From: a virus
IMG/VR virus record: IMGVR_UViG_3300046529_000513
Span: 1-31,085 of that record
DNA length: 31,085 nt
Direction: 5' to 3' (one strand)
The notes below the pieces were generated by a model. The model was not told the DNA's origin, made no database searches, and worked only from the letters and a program-made list of their open reading frames with translations. Made by a program: the position numbers and the translations under genes. This document shows, piece by piece, positions 5,799 through 13,253 of the stretch (position 1 is its first letter; every line of letters begins with the position of its first letter).

Positions 5799-7337
5799 CT
5801 AACCTTCCTGGTTGTAGAGAGTTGGTACATCGACGATTTCCGCGTCGATGAATCCGCTGCCGGACTCGATCATCCGGTCCGCCGACACGGGGTTGTCGAA
5901 GGCGGTCATCTGCTGCCCTGCGTCTTTTCCGAACAGACGGCTGATCATACCGGCCTGCGCACCGTTCCCCTTAGCCTCCAGTTTCACGGAGAAGGAGTCC
6001 TGCTCCAGTTCGGTCTTCACCTTCACCAGTTTCTGGAGCCGGTCGATCTCACCGGAGAGGTTCGGATCCGCGTAACCGCCGGTCATATCCTCGACCATCT
6101 TCATGAAGAGGACCCGCTGCGCCTGCATCTCAATGAGCGAATTCTGGAGCGCGCCCATCTGCTGCTTGCTCTTCACCTCGACCGGGATGTCGTACGCGCA
6201 GTTGGCATCCTTGTCGAAGGCCGGGCACTTCGAGGAGAGGAAGCAGGACGAGCAGACCCGCATGGACTGCGAGCGGACGGTGACCAGCGGGACGTCGCGC
6301 TCCTTGTTCACGCCGTCGTCGGGGTCGGTGTAGACCTCCTTCTCCTGCACCACGCCGATCACCGGCAAGTTGGTACGCGGGCGGTCCCGGCGAGGGGTGG
6401 GAGTTGCTACGGCGTTGACCACTTCTCCGGTCGTCGTATCAACTGTGCCCCCCTGCGTTTGAGAGAAAGCGGAGAGTATCCCTGAAGCGGAAGTAGTAAC
6501 TGCTTCGGTCTCGGGCGCACGGTGCTGCTCGATGGAGGCCGCCAACTGCTGCCACGACCATATGGTGAACCGCAGGACCTCGTTGTTGTCCCCGTCCTCT
6601 ATCTTGTCCGGGTCGAAGCCCGCTTCCTGGAAAAGCGTGCGGTGCCGCTTACGCGCCTGGTCCTTGTATTTCTTCGGGTACCGCTTCAATTCCCGGCCGG
6701 TCCAGACGATGGTGTCACCGTACTGCGAGGGGGAAATCCAGGAGGTGGACGCGACGGAATCCCAGGTGACGGCAGCCATTTCCGCAGGCTTCGTCATTGC
6801 GACGCCGTGGAGCAGGGTTCCGTATTTCCGGGTGATCTCGTTGAGAACGGGAGAGAGATTCCGTCCGTCCAAATCCGTCTGGGTAATTCCGACACGCTTA
6901 TACCGCTGAGCGAGGCGGTCGAGTTCATCGACGCCCCATTCCGCGTGCCAGATAGGAAGGAACTTGTCCTCCGGCAGATCCTCCCAGAAATCCTCGCGCC
7001 GGGCCTCTATCCACTCGCGCCCGAGAACGACCGCGTCGAACTCGGACACCATATTAAGCGAGTCGATATTCTGCTGGACGAACGCCTCGTAATGAGCGGC
7101 GATCTCCTTGAGTTCACCGACCGAGTACGCGTCGTCCTCGGCCTTGTTCACGGTGTAGGCGCCGGAGTCGAGGAAGACCTTCTGGCCCTCCAGGTAGTGG
7201 TCCTCGATGAGCCACGGCCGGGAGAACTTGGTCCGCCTCCGCAGCCCCATGTAGGAGAGGGAGACGTTCTCGACGCCTTCCTCGGCCAGCATCTTGCGCC
7301 AGCCGGGAATCTCTGAACCGCCGAAGTACAGTTCCAC
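5799..7337 (-). CDS. TGT/DpdA-like TIM-barrel protein, 512 aa
   Basis: Start GTG at 7337 follows GGAG nine bases upstream. FLDSGAY at 55-61 resembles the (T)DSGGF substrate motif of tRNA-guanine transglycosylases, and HGVAMTKP at 177-184 followed by a WDSVASTSW segment at 192-200 resembles the corresponding loop of phage TGT-like and DpdA proteins. Those enzymes exchange guanine for a 7-deazaguanine in tRNA or DNA. The Asp I would expect in the last motif (SVDSTSW-like) is Ala196 here, although Asp193 is nearby. After a Thr-rich linker, CxxC-x5-C-x8-C at 362-380 could bind zinc or an Fe-S cluster; a helical tail follows. No deazaguanine synthesis genes lie in the window. The fold call is moderate; activity is uncertain. 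Confidence 0.5.
   Translation of the reverse strand: MELYFGGSEIPGWRKMLAEEGVENVSLSYMGLRRRTKFSRPWLIEDHYLEGQKVFLDSGAYTVNKAEDDAYSVGELKEIAAHYEAFVQQNIDSLNMVSEFDAVVLGREWIEARREDFWEDLPEDKFLPIWHAEWGVDELDRLAQRYKRVGITQTDLDGRNLSPVLNEITRKYGTLLHGVAMTKPAEMAAVTWDSVASTSWISPSQYGDTIVWTGRELKRYPKKYKDQARKRHRTLFQEAGFDPDKIEDGDNNEVLRFTIWSWQQLAASIEQHRAPETEAVTTSASGILSAFSQTQGGTVDTTTGEVVNAVATPTPRRDRPRTNLPVIGVVQEKEVYTDPDDGVNKERDVPLVTVRSQSMRVCSSCFLSSKCPAFDKDANCAYDIPVEVKSKQQMGALQNSLIEMQAQRVLFMKMVEDMTGGYADPNLSGEIDRLQKLVKVKTELEQDSFSVKLEAKGNGAQAGMISRLFGKDAGQQMTAFDNPVSADRMIESGSGFIDAEIVDVPTLYNQEG
7050..7058 (-). repeat. Degenerate word CTTAATATG
   Basis: Seven of nine bases match CTTAATACC; encodes Leu94-Asn95-Met96 of the TGT-like protein in the same frame as the exact copies. 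It may be a variant or chance. Confidence 0.4.
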
Positions 7338-7363
7338 GGGTTGTTTCTCCGAATCTGAGTTGG

Positions 7364-8155
7364 TTACTGCGGGGGCTTGACGAGGCTCTTCGGGAAGAGG
7401 CCGGGCTGGGTGACTCGGGGCTTGCGGGCCGGGGCCGGACCACCCTTCGACGGGGCGGCCTTGGCGGCCTGGCCGAACTGCTGCTGGGAGCGGACCGGGG
7501 CGACCTCGCTCGGGCCGAACAGGCCCCGCTGGGTGACGCGCTGCGGCTTCTTGGCGGCCGGGGCCACCGAGGTATTAAGCGGGGCTGCGGGAGCGGCCGA
7601 GGCGCCTTCCGGCTTGGGCCGGATACCGATCTTGCGGGCACCGCGCGAGCCGTCGGGGTTGTAGGTCGGGTAGGTGCGGATCTGGTGGCCCTGGCCGTGG
7701 TCACGCCACTCGGCCTGGCCGCCGGGCGCCGGGGACGGGCTGGCAGTCGAGTGGGCACCCGCGCCGAAGGTGTCGTTGTACGCGGCCCAGCCGCCGGACG
7801 CGGACGGCTTCTGCTGCGCCTGGATGGAGTTCATGCGCTGGTTGAAGGTGTGCAGCAGGTCGGTCGCGGCAGTGGAGTGCTCCGCGTGCCAGCCGTAGGA
7901 GTCCGAGACGTGGTCCTCGCCGACGCGCTTGATCTCCTCGCGGGCGGCCGGGGACGCCTGCGGGGCGGCGGCCTTGCTCTTCTGACCCTTGACGCGGATC
8001 TTGATGCGGGCATTGGCGGGCTGCTGGCCCTGCTTGGCGTTCTCCAGGTCGCCCAGGCGCTCCTCGACGGAGCGGTGGGAGCCGGGGAACTGGAGCGGGG
8101 AGAGCCAGCGCTCCTTGAACTTGCTGGTGATCGCGTGGATGCCTTCGACGCTCAT
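7364..8155 (-). CDS. Ala/Pro/Gln-rich protein with two QxGLF peptides, 263 aa
   Basis: ATG at 8155 overlaps the upstream stop (ATGA). The N-terminal 110 residues are charged and partly helical; the rest is Pro/Ala/Gly/Gln-rich and probably disordered. Two near-identical peptides, RVTQRGLF at 206-213 and RVTQPGLF at 247-254, end this tail. Each contains Q-x-x-L-F, the form of the bacterial sliding-clamp (DnaN) binding pentapeptide. Residues 193-195 are encoded by the CTTAATACC word. No enzyme motif is visible. A role as a clamp-binding or scaffold protein is inference; an internal virion protein is an alternative. Confidence 0.62.
   Translation of the reverse strand: MSVEGIHAITSKFKERWLSPLQFPGSHRSVEERLGDLENAKQGQQPANARIKIRVKGQKSKAAAPQASPAAREEIKRVGEDHVSDSYGWHAEHSTAATDLLHTFNQRMNSIQAQQKPSASGGWAAYNDTFGAGAHSTASPSPAPGGQAEWRDHGQGHQIRTYPTYNPDGSRGARKIGIRPKPEGASAAPAAPLNTSVAPAAKKPQRVTQRGLFGPSEVAPVRSQQQFGQAAKAAPSKGGPAPARKPRVTQPGLFPKSLVKPPQ
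7571..7579 (-). repeat. CTTAATACC word, copy 2
   Basis: Codons 193-195 of the Ala/Pro-rich protein, in its disordered tail and followed by TCGG. Confidence 0.9.
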
Positions 8156-8442
8156 GGTCGTGTGTCCCTTCGGACGAAGTAGAGGTAGCGGTGCGCGGCG
8201 AGGAGGGAAAGGAGGAAGCCGACGTTGATCCAGGACCGGCCGGAGGAGGGCGAGGTCCAGAAGACGGCGCAGAAGGAGGCGACGTTGGCGCTGTAGAGGA
8301 ACAGGGCTGCGGACAGCCACTTCTCTGCGGCGCCGAGCTGTCGCCAGACGGGGATGGTGGCCCGCAGGAGCAGGGCCGAGAACGCGGCGCCGACGAGGGC
8401 GTTGAGGATGCGGGTGACGGTGATCACCAGGGCGACGGTCAC
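8152..8442 (-). CDS. Small membrane protein, 96 aa, three hydrophobic segments
   Basis: GTG at 8442 overlaps the upstream stop as GTGA, and the gene ends in an ATGA overlap with the next. Hydrophobic segments lie at about residues 2-27, 42-62 and 72-91, with basic residues between them and a basic C-terminus (RRDTRP). Size and topology would suit a holin, but the endolysin gene is over 3 kb away and other small membrane proteins exist in this window. Holin assignment is therefore only a possibility. Confidence 0.62.
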   Translation of the reverse strand: MTVALVITVTRILNALVGAAFSALLLRATIPVWRQLGAAEKWLSAALFLYSANVASFCAVFWTSPSSGRSWINVGFLLSLLAAHRYLYFVRRDTRP

Positions 8443-8933
8443 AGGATCTCCATGTGTGGTCTCGTGTCTTCTTCGCGTAGTGCTCGCTGCCGCTCCACCT
8501 CGCCGACCAGTTCGGACCAGGGGGTGACGCTCTCCTGGTAGTCCGGCCGGAACTTGGGGTTGGAGTAGTTCGGGTGCAGGTAGTTCAGGACACCGATGCC
8601 GTTCGCCATGAGGTAGGCGGCGACCTGGGGGTTGGGCTCGATGACCAGCTCGACGTTGCATCCGGCCTGCCGCAGCCGGGAGATCTGCTGGAGCCTTCGT
8701 GGGCCTTCGTCCTCGGAGTCCAGGACGTTGGCGGTGATCAGGTAGGGGTGCTTGTTGAAGCCGTTGACGCGCAGCCAGTGCTGGACCGGTGCGGCGTCGG
8801 TGTCGTCGGTGACCAGGGCGACCTTGTAGGTCTCCATCAGGCCCCAGTACAGGCGCTGGCCCTGGTGGATGACCGCGTCTCCGACTTCGCGCTGGAGTAC
8901 GCCCTCGATGACGATGGCGACGGTTGCAGTCAT
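8439..8933 (-). CDS. HAD-like protein lacking the nucleophile Asp, 164 aa
   Basis: The N-terminal strand and loop AIVIEGVL resembles HAD motif I (DxDGxL), but the first Asp is Ile and the second is Glu. KVALVTDDT near residues 37-45 resembles the motif II strand ending in Thr/Ser, and a Rossmann-like strand order continues (CNVELVIEPNP, then GIGVLNYLHP). In active HAD enzymes the first Asp forms the phospho-aspartate, so this protein is probably not a phosphatase. It may bind a ligand or another protein. ATG at 8933 follows a weak GGTG only; the upstream stop is seven bases away. Confidence 0.55.
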   Translation of the reverse strand: MTATVAIVIEGVLQREVGDAVIHQGQRLYWGLMETYKVALVTDDTDAAPVQHWLRVNGFNKHPYLITANVLDSEDEGPRRLQQISRLRQAGCNVELVIEPNPQVAAYLMANGIGVLNYLHPNYSNPKFRPDYQESVTPWSELVGEVERQRALREEDTRPHMEIL

Positions 8934-8940
8934 GGCGCCG

Positions 8941-9774
8941 TCACCCGTGCTCGTGCTCGTGGAGACCGGTGCGGTGCGCGGTCTCGTGGGCGTTGAAGGC
9001 GTGCTGCGGGTTCATGTTCGGGCTGTAGCCGTGGTGCTCGGCCAGGTGCGCGACGATGTCCTCGGGCGCCGTCTTCTTCTTGATCTTCGGCAACGTCTCG
9101 GCCTTGAACTGGTCCAGGTTGAGCACGTGCGCGCCGACGTGGGTGTCTCCCCGGCCGCGCGCTTCGGCGAGCCGGTGGTGCGCGTCGGCGACGTACGGTG
9201 TCCCGTTCTGGACGAGGACCTTGACGTGCGGGTGGTCGGGGTCGAGCGGGCCGGTGATGTACGAGTGGGAGCCGGTCTCGAACGCGGTCTGGCCGGTGTG
9301 CAGCGGCGAGCTGGTGCTGATGCTGGTGACCTTGGCGTGCTTGTTCCAGAACGCTTCGTTGCTGTCGCTCATCTGCGGGCCGTGCTTGACGTACCAGCGG
9401 TCACCGATCTTGGGGTCGACGACGTTGCCGTGGCCGTCCAGGTGCCCGAACTGCTGCGGGTTGTGCGGCGGGCCCATGACCATCTGCCCCTCGGCCTGGG
9501 GGTAGTTGGTGCGCTCCTCGTCGTGGATCAGATCGTGGTCGCGCGGCGAGCCGATGGCGGTGACCTTGGTGTGCATCCCGCCCGGGTGGGGAGCGGGATG
9601 CGGGATATTAAGTTTCCCTGGCGCGTAGCTCGTCTGGAGGTGCAGCGGAGTGTCCCGCGTCAGGTGGTACTGGGCGCGCAGCGCGGTCTGCTTCTGGTTC
9701 TGCGGGGACACGCGGCTGCCGAGCGGGACCGGCAGCGCGGTCTGCTCGAACTGTGGCCCGAGGGAGTTGGCCAT
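8941..9774 (-). CDS. ParB/sulfiredoxin-like domain protein, 277 aa
   Basis: ATG at 9774 overlaps the upstream stop (TAATG), with GGAGG six bases before. Residues 183-217 contain a strand, then TPYVADAHHRLAEARGRG: the D-x-HHR-x-x-A pattern of ParB/Srx-fold proteins, some of which are nucleases or nucleotide hydrolases. The N-terminal 180 residues are His/Pro/Gly-rich with no known domain, and the C-terminus is His-rich, ending HEHEHG. Leu55-Asn56-Ile57 is encoded by CTTAATATC, one base off the repeated word. The gene directly follows the nucleotidyltransferase-like gene, and the two may work together. DNA binding or nuclease activity is inference. Confidence 0.55.
   Translation of the reverse strand: MANSLGPQFEQTALPVPLGSRVSPQNQKQTALRAQYHLTRDTPLHLQTSYAPGKLNIPHPAPHPGGMHTKVTAIGSPRDHDLIHDEERTNYPQAEGQMVMGPPHNPQQFGHLDGHGNVVDPKIGDRWYVKHGPQMSDSNEAFWNKHAKVTSISTSSPLHTGQTAFETGSHSYITGPLDPDHPHVKVLVQNGTPYVADAHHRLAEARGRGDTHVGAHVLNLDQFKAETLPKIKKKTAPEDIVAHLAEHHGYSPNMNPQHAFNAHETAHRTGLHEHEHG
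9604..9612 (-). repeat. Variant word CTTAATATC
   Basis: One mismatch (ACC to ATC); codons 55-57 (Leu-Asn-Ile) of the ParB-like protein, on the same strand and in the same frame as the exact copies. Confidence 0.75.
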
Positions 9775-10766
9775 TACGACCTCCGGTAGGGGGTGTTCCA
9801 AAGAGCCGCCTTCGCGAGTGCGTTGGCGGCGTCATCGAGCGGAGCCCCGTAGAGGTCGGTCTCCTGCGCCTTGTGGGCCTCGACGTCCACTGTGGCCAGG
9901 GAGTTGAGTGCCTGGACCGTGCCTGCCTGCTTGTGTGCCTGCCAGCGGAAGTTGTAGTAGTCGCCGTAGCCGGACCCCCCGGGGCCGAATGCCTGCCTGC
10001 GGCCGAGGTGGATGTCGTCGAAGAGGGCCTTGGCCTGCTCGACGACGATCTTCTGGGAGGCGAGGGAGTTGTGCCAGGCGGCGGAGTTGGGTGAGGCGCT
10101 GGAGGCGGCCGAGCGCAGGTGGTTGTAGCGCTCGACGAGGGTGCGGGCGTGGTCTTCCTCGCGCTGCACGGCGCCCCACCAGTGCTTGGGGTACAGGCTG
10201 TGGGGGTCGGCGGGCAGGGACGGAGGCCGGATGTCCCAGCGGTCGCGGGTGAGGTTATAGGCGGCGTAAGGGTTGATTGCCGCGATGGACTGCGACGTCG
10301 TACCCGGGTTCAGGTAGTAGGTGACCTCGTATACCTGGCCGTGGAAATCGGTGGTCGCGGTGCGCGGCCACAGGTTCTTCTTCAGGTCCGAGTTCATCAG
10401 GTCGGAGAATTCCGCTTCGGAGATGCCCTGGTAGGTCGGGTTCATCTCGTAGAACTTCGGGAAGTCAATTCCGAAGAGGACGTCGAGGTCACCGTTTCCC
10501 CGGTCTCCGGCCCACTGGAAAGAGATACCGGATCCGGCGAGCCAGGCGGCCAGCCAGATGCGTACGCCCTGGTAGTGGCCGTCGAGGTAGGTATTAAGGA
10601 CGCCGAGAATGTGGTCGCGGACGTCCGGCTTGATGTGTTCGCCGTCGAAGATGTGCGGGTCGAGCCCTGCCTGGGGTGCGCTGAAATACCCGGAGGCGCC
10701 CGTGTGAATGTCGGGCTGCTGTCCCTGGGCTATTGCTCGATTGAGGTAGAACTCGTATCCGGCCAT
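9774..10766 (-). CDS. Nucleotidyltransferase-fold protein, 330 aa
   Basis: LAGSG at 76-80 followed 13 residues later by DLDVLF at 93-98 matches the hG[GS]...DhDh signature of the DNA polymerase beta-like nucleotidyltransferase superfamily. Asp93 and Asp95 would bind metal, and Glu147 in a beta-strand context could be the third acidic residue. Such proteins add nucleotides to RNA, proteins or small molecules; antitoxin MntA-type and aminoglycoside enzymes share the fold. The C-terminal 130 residues are helical and Ala-rich. ATG at 10766 has no clear ribosome site. A terminator-like hairpin lies 26 bases upstream. Codons 57-59 carry the CTTAATACC word. The substrate is unknown. Confidence 0.55.
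   Translation of the reverse strand: MAGYEFYLNRAIAQGQQPDIHTGASGYFSAPQAGLDPHIFDGEHIKPDVRDHILGVLNTYLDGHYQGVRIWLAAWLAGSGISFQWAGDRGNGDLDVLFGIDFPKFYEMNPTYQGISEAEFSDLMNSDLKKNLWPRTATTDFHGQVYEVTYYLNPGTTSQSIAAINPYAAYNLTRDRWDIRPPSLPADPHSLYPKHWWGAVQREEDHARTLVERYNHLRSAASSASPNSAAWHNSLASQKIVVEQAKALFDDIHLGRRQAFGPGGSGYGDYYNFRWQAHKQAGTVQALNSLATVDVEAHKAQETDLYGAPLDDAANALAKAALWNTPYRRS
10590..10598 (-). repeat. CTTAATACC word, copy 3
   Basis: Codons 57-59 of the nucleotidyltransferase-like protein, followed by TACC. Confidence 0.9.
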
Positions 10767-10791
10767 GGTTTCGATTCTAGCTGGAATAGGG

Positions 10792-10837
10792 AAAGCCCCC
10801 AGAATCCGATCCGATATGGAGGGAGACTGGGGGCTTT
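10792..10837 (-). terminator. Terminator-like hairpin after the 130-aa gene
   Basis: Perfect 11-bp arms AAAGCCCCCAG and CTGGGGGCTTT with a 24-base loop, 20 bases after the stop at 10857. The minus-strand stem ends in CTTT and then CCC. It separates the 130-aa gene from the nucleotidyltransferase-like gene. Confidence 0.75.
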
Positions 10838-10856
10838 ATAGTTGCTACTTACCCGT

Positions 10857-11249
10857 TTAGAGTTTCAGGCGGGATCGCAGCGCGGCTTCCTGCTGCTGCT
10901 GTTGCATGGCCTGGCCCATCATCATCATGGCCTGCTGGGTCCGGGAGGCCGTCTCCATGACTTCCAGGTCCTTCAGCACGACGGAGGCCGCACCGTAGAT
11001 GTCGTCCGGGGTGGCGCCGCGACGGGGGACGAACTGCTGGGTGAGGTCGGAGGTGGCCACGACCGCTCCGTCCAGGCCGACGGCGACGAGGAACGCCGTG
11101 GTGACGGGGGTGCCGACCTCGTCCTCGGAGGGCGGGTTGTCCTCGGCCATCTTGGCCAGGGCCTCGCGCTGCTCGGGGGTGAGGTCTTCGGTATTAAGCC
11201 CCTTGTCGGCGGTGGGGGTCGTCTGGCCGAGGATCGGGATGTTGGGCAT
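10857..11249 (-). CDS. Hypothetical protein, 130 aa, Met/Gln-rich tail
   Basis: ATG at 11249 follows TGGAG eight bases upstream. The N-terminal 48 residues are acidic and probably flexible; a central beta/alpha part (TTAFLVAVGLDGAVVATSDL) follows; the C-terminus has runs of Met and Gln (MMMMGQAMQQQQQ) and a helix. The family is not recognised. Residues 18-20 are encoded by the CTTAATACC word. A terminator-like hairpin follows it. The Met/Gln run could drive oligomerisation, which is inference. Confidence 0.68.
   Translation of the reverse strand: MPNIPILGQTTPTADKGLNTEDLTPEQREALAKMAEDNPPSEDEVGTPVTTAFLVAVGLDGAVVATSDLTQQFVPRRGATPDDIYGAASVVLKDLEVMETASRTQQAMMMMGQAMQQQQQEAALRSRLKL
11190..11198 (-). 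repeat. CTTAATACC word, copy 4
   Basis: Codons 18-20 of the 130-aa protein. Confidence 0.9.
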
Positions 11250-11278
11250 GCAGTGCTCCAGGTGTGGTTCGGGTGGGG

Positions 11279-11764
11279 TTACTTGTAGAGTCCGGCCTTC
11301 TCGCGGGCCGACTGGACCACGAGGGAGTGGACGGGGCAGAACTCGCAGAGGTAGCGGTCCTGGGCGGACTTGTACCTGGGGAGTCCGGCGGCCTTGCGTT
11401 CGGCTGCGGTGTCCGGGGTGAGCCGCTTGGAGGCGGTCTTGTAGTCGTTGCAGCCGGGGTTGCGCAGGTGCTTGGCCCAGCAGGCGTGGGCGTCTTCCTG
11501 GAAGGTGTTCTTGGCCGCGTAGAACGACGGGTCGAAGCCGGTGTGCCCGGTGGTCTCGCGGATCTTGGCGATGATCGAGTCGCGGGTGCTCGGGGAGTCC
11601 CAGTGCTTCTTCTCCACGCGCAGCATCGGGTGTGCGATGTGGTTGGGGTGCTTCTGGACCAGGGCTTCGAGGAGCCAGTCCCGGCTCGGGTCGCCCTCGT
11701 AGTCGGGCAGTTCCTCCAGGGATCCGCAGGTCTTACAGAGCAGGAGCCGTACGTGCTCGGACAT
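11279..11764 (-). CDS. Cys-rich hypothetical protein, 161 aa
   Basis: ATG at 11764 follows AGGAAGGA seven to eight bases upstream. CKTC at 10-13 begins the protein and CEFC lies near 139-142, with two more Cys in CWAKHLRNPGC near 95-105. Six Cys and several His are enough for one zinc site or an Fe-S cluster; the Cys spacing does not match WhiB. The central part is helical and charged. Similar Cys-bracketed proteins are common in actinophages without known function. It begins a unit after a long hairpin at 11805-11841. Confidence 0.68.
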   Translation of the reverse strand: MSEHVRLLLCKTCGSLEELPDYEGDPSRDWLLEALVQKHPNHIAHPMLRVEKKHWDSPSTRDSIIAKIRETTGHTGFDPSFYAAKNTFQEDAHACWAKHLRNPGCNDYKTASKRLTPDTAAERKAAGLPRYKSAQDRYLCEFCPVHSLVVQSAREKAGLYK

Positions 11765-11804
11765 GTTGTCCTTCCTCGGGGGGCTGTTCAGGGACCAAAC
11801 ATAG

Positions 11805-11841
11805 CATCCCCATTACGCCTTGGGAAGACGTAATGGGGATG
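11805..11841 (-). terminator. Long perfect hairpin after the endolysin gene
   Basis: Perfect 13-bp arms CATCCCCATTACG and CGTAATGGGGATG with an 11-base loop, 17 bases after the endolysin stop. It is followed on the minus strand by CTATGTTTGG, weakly U-rich. The arms contain ATTACG, the box found upstream of the -35 at the left promoters, and TATGTT downstream resembles a -10, so it could be an operator as well as a terminator. Confidence 0.65.
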
Positions 11842-11858
11842 ACGTAGTCGGGAAGGTG

Positions 11859-12839
11859 TTACTTGCCGGTGGCCAGGTAGCGGCCGAGCAGCACGTAGGA
11901 GTCACCGGCCGTGGCACCGAGGACGGAGACCTTCTTGCCGGAGACGGCCACCGTGCCGGACTTGGCGTGCGCGTAGCCCAGCGCGGTGTTGGCCGGGCCG
12001 CCGACCGCGACGACGACGTCACCGGCAGCCAGAGCGGCCTTGGCCACGTCCAGACGGCCGGTGGCGACAGCGCCCTTGGGCTGGAACGCATCGGTGGCCG
12101 CCGCAGCGGTCATGGAGTCGATGTTCTCGCCGAAGATCACCATCGTGTACGCCTTCGCAGGGGTTGGAGCAGGAGCGGGAGCGGGGGTCGGCTTGGGCGC
12201 CGGAGCGGGGGCCGGAGTCGGCTTGACGACAGCCTTGGCCGGGATGGCCAGGGCCTTCCAGGTATTAAGGTCGCCGTTCAGCAGGTTCTGGTCCAGGCCG
12301 CCGACGATGCCGTACTGGTGCAGGGTCCACGTCGCCCAGCCCGCCGTCAGCGGGTGCCCGGCCGGGTTGTTCGGGTCGGCCACCCACAGCGGGTAGGACC
12401 GCAGTTCGGTCTTCTGCGCCTCCGTGGCCACACCGAGCAGGCCGGTGAGGTACGAGGTGTACGTGTACAGCAGCGGGGACGCCTTCGTCTGCGCCTTCAC
12501 GTACTTCAGCCACGCCAGGGCGTAGTGCAGCCGCTGGCTCCAGGAGCCCTCGGAGGCTTCCAGGTCGAGCACCAGGACCTCACCGGCCTGCGCGCCAGCG
12601 GCGGACAGGAAGTGCTTGGCCTCGGTCACCGCGTCCTGGGTCGGGTGGGCGAAGTGGTAGTGGCCCAGGGGCTTCTTCGCCGCCCGGACCGCCTTGACGA
12701 TGCTCGCGTGCTTCGCGTCGCCCGTGTGCTCGCCCTCGGACGCCTTCGCGATGATGAAGGCGTTGTTCTTGCTGGCGATGGCCGACGCGATGTGCGCCGC
12801 GTCGTTGTTGTTGGAGAGGTCGACTCCGTGGAGGGACAC
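11859..12839 (-). CDS. GH25-type lysozyme endolysin, 326 aa
   Basis: GTG at 12839 is chosen because HGVDLSN, the first strand of the GH25 barrel, begins at residue 4, and the upstream gene ends two bases before. Asp7, and Asp92/Glu94 in VLVLDLEAS, are the acidic residues expected for muramidase activity, cutting MurNAc-GlcNAc bonds in peptidoglycan. WVADPN and the closing WTLHQY strands complete the domain by about residue 195. A Pro/Ala/Lys linker (about 206-230) joins a C-terminal domain of about 95 residues that probably binds the cell wall. There is no signal peptide, so a holin or other release is needed. Codons 191-193, at the end of the catalytic domain, carry the CTTAATACC word. Confidence 0.88.
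   Translation of the reverse strand: MSLHGVDLSNNNDAAHIASAIASKNNAFIIAKASEGEHTGDAKHASIVKAVRAAKKPLGHYHFAHPTQDAVTEAKHFLSAAGAQAGEVLVLDLEASEGSWSQRLHYALAWLKYVKAQTKASPLLYTYTSYLTGLLGVATEAQKTELRSYPLWVADPNNPAGHPLTAGWATWTLHQYGIVGGLDQNLLNGDLNTWKALAIPAKAVVKPTPAPAPAPKPTPAPAPAPTPAKAYTMVIFGENIDSMTAAAATDAFQPKGAVATGRLDVAKAALAAGDVVVAVGGPANTALGYAHAKSGTVAVSGKKVSVLGATAGDSYVLLGRYLATGK
12261..12269 (-). repeat. CTTAATACC word, copy 5
   Basis: Codons 191-193 of the endolysin, at the end of the catalytic domain just before the linker. Confidence 0.9.
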
Positions 12840-12840
12840 G

Positions 12841-13089
12841 TCAGAATCCTGCCTGCGCGGGTGGGGTCGGAATGAAGTTGGGGGTACGGACGGCACGGCC
12901 GTCGGGCCGGACCTTCTCCGGCTTCTCGTGGATGCCGTACCAGACGTCGTTGAGGTCCCCGCGAACGTGCGCGGTCTCGCTGTGCGTGACGCCGAGGCCG
13001 CCCCTGTCCCTGACGACCTTCTTGTATCGCCCGTCGGTGGCGCCCTCGTTGAGTTCAGCGTTCATCGAACGCGAGGGGGCGTAAGCCAT
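12841..13089 (-). CDS. Hypothetical basic protein, 82 aa
   Basis: ATG at 13089 overlaps the upstream stop as TAATG; the gene ends two bases before the endolysin start, so expression of the two is probably linked. It is hydrophilic and basic, with no Cys and no membrane segment, which argues against a holin despite the position. The family is not recognised. Confidence 0.66.
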   Translation of the reverse strand: MAYAPSRSMNAELNEGATDGRYKKVVRDRGGLGVTHSETAHVRGDLNDVWYGIHEKPEKVRPDGRAVRTPNFIPTPPAQAGF

Positions 13090-13253
13090 TACTTCGCTCG
13101 CTTTCCGTTGCCGTTAGCGCCACGGCGGTCGTTGAAGATGGCCAGCGGCCTCGCGGCTCCGGTAGAACCGTCCGAAACCGTGCGCTTGGAGTTGTCGGAC
13201 ATGCCTGGACGCCGCTTGTCGTCAGCGCGATGCGGCTTTCTGTGCTTGGACAT
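13089..13253 (-). CDS. Small basic protein, 54 aa
   Basis: Frame from ATG at 13253 to a TAA at 13089, with TAATG overlaps at both ends. The protein is very basic, starting MSKHRKPHR and ending GKRAK, and probably has little fixed structure; RNA or DNA binding is possible. It is called from its place between two overlapped genes. Confidence 0.6.
   Translation of the reverse strand: MSKHRKPHRADDKRRPGMSDNSKRTVSDGSTGAARPLAIFNDRRGANGNGKRAK

Noticed and set aside
8152-8442. Assigning this gene as the holin
   Set aside because: Three hydrophobic segments suit a holin, but it is far from the endolysin and three other small membrane proteins compete for the role.
12180-12235. Short repeated GGAGCGGG-like units as a DNA repeat array
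   Set aside because: They encode the Pro/Ala linker of the endolysin; codon repetition explains them.
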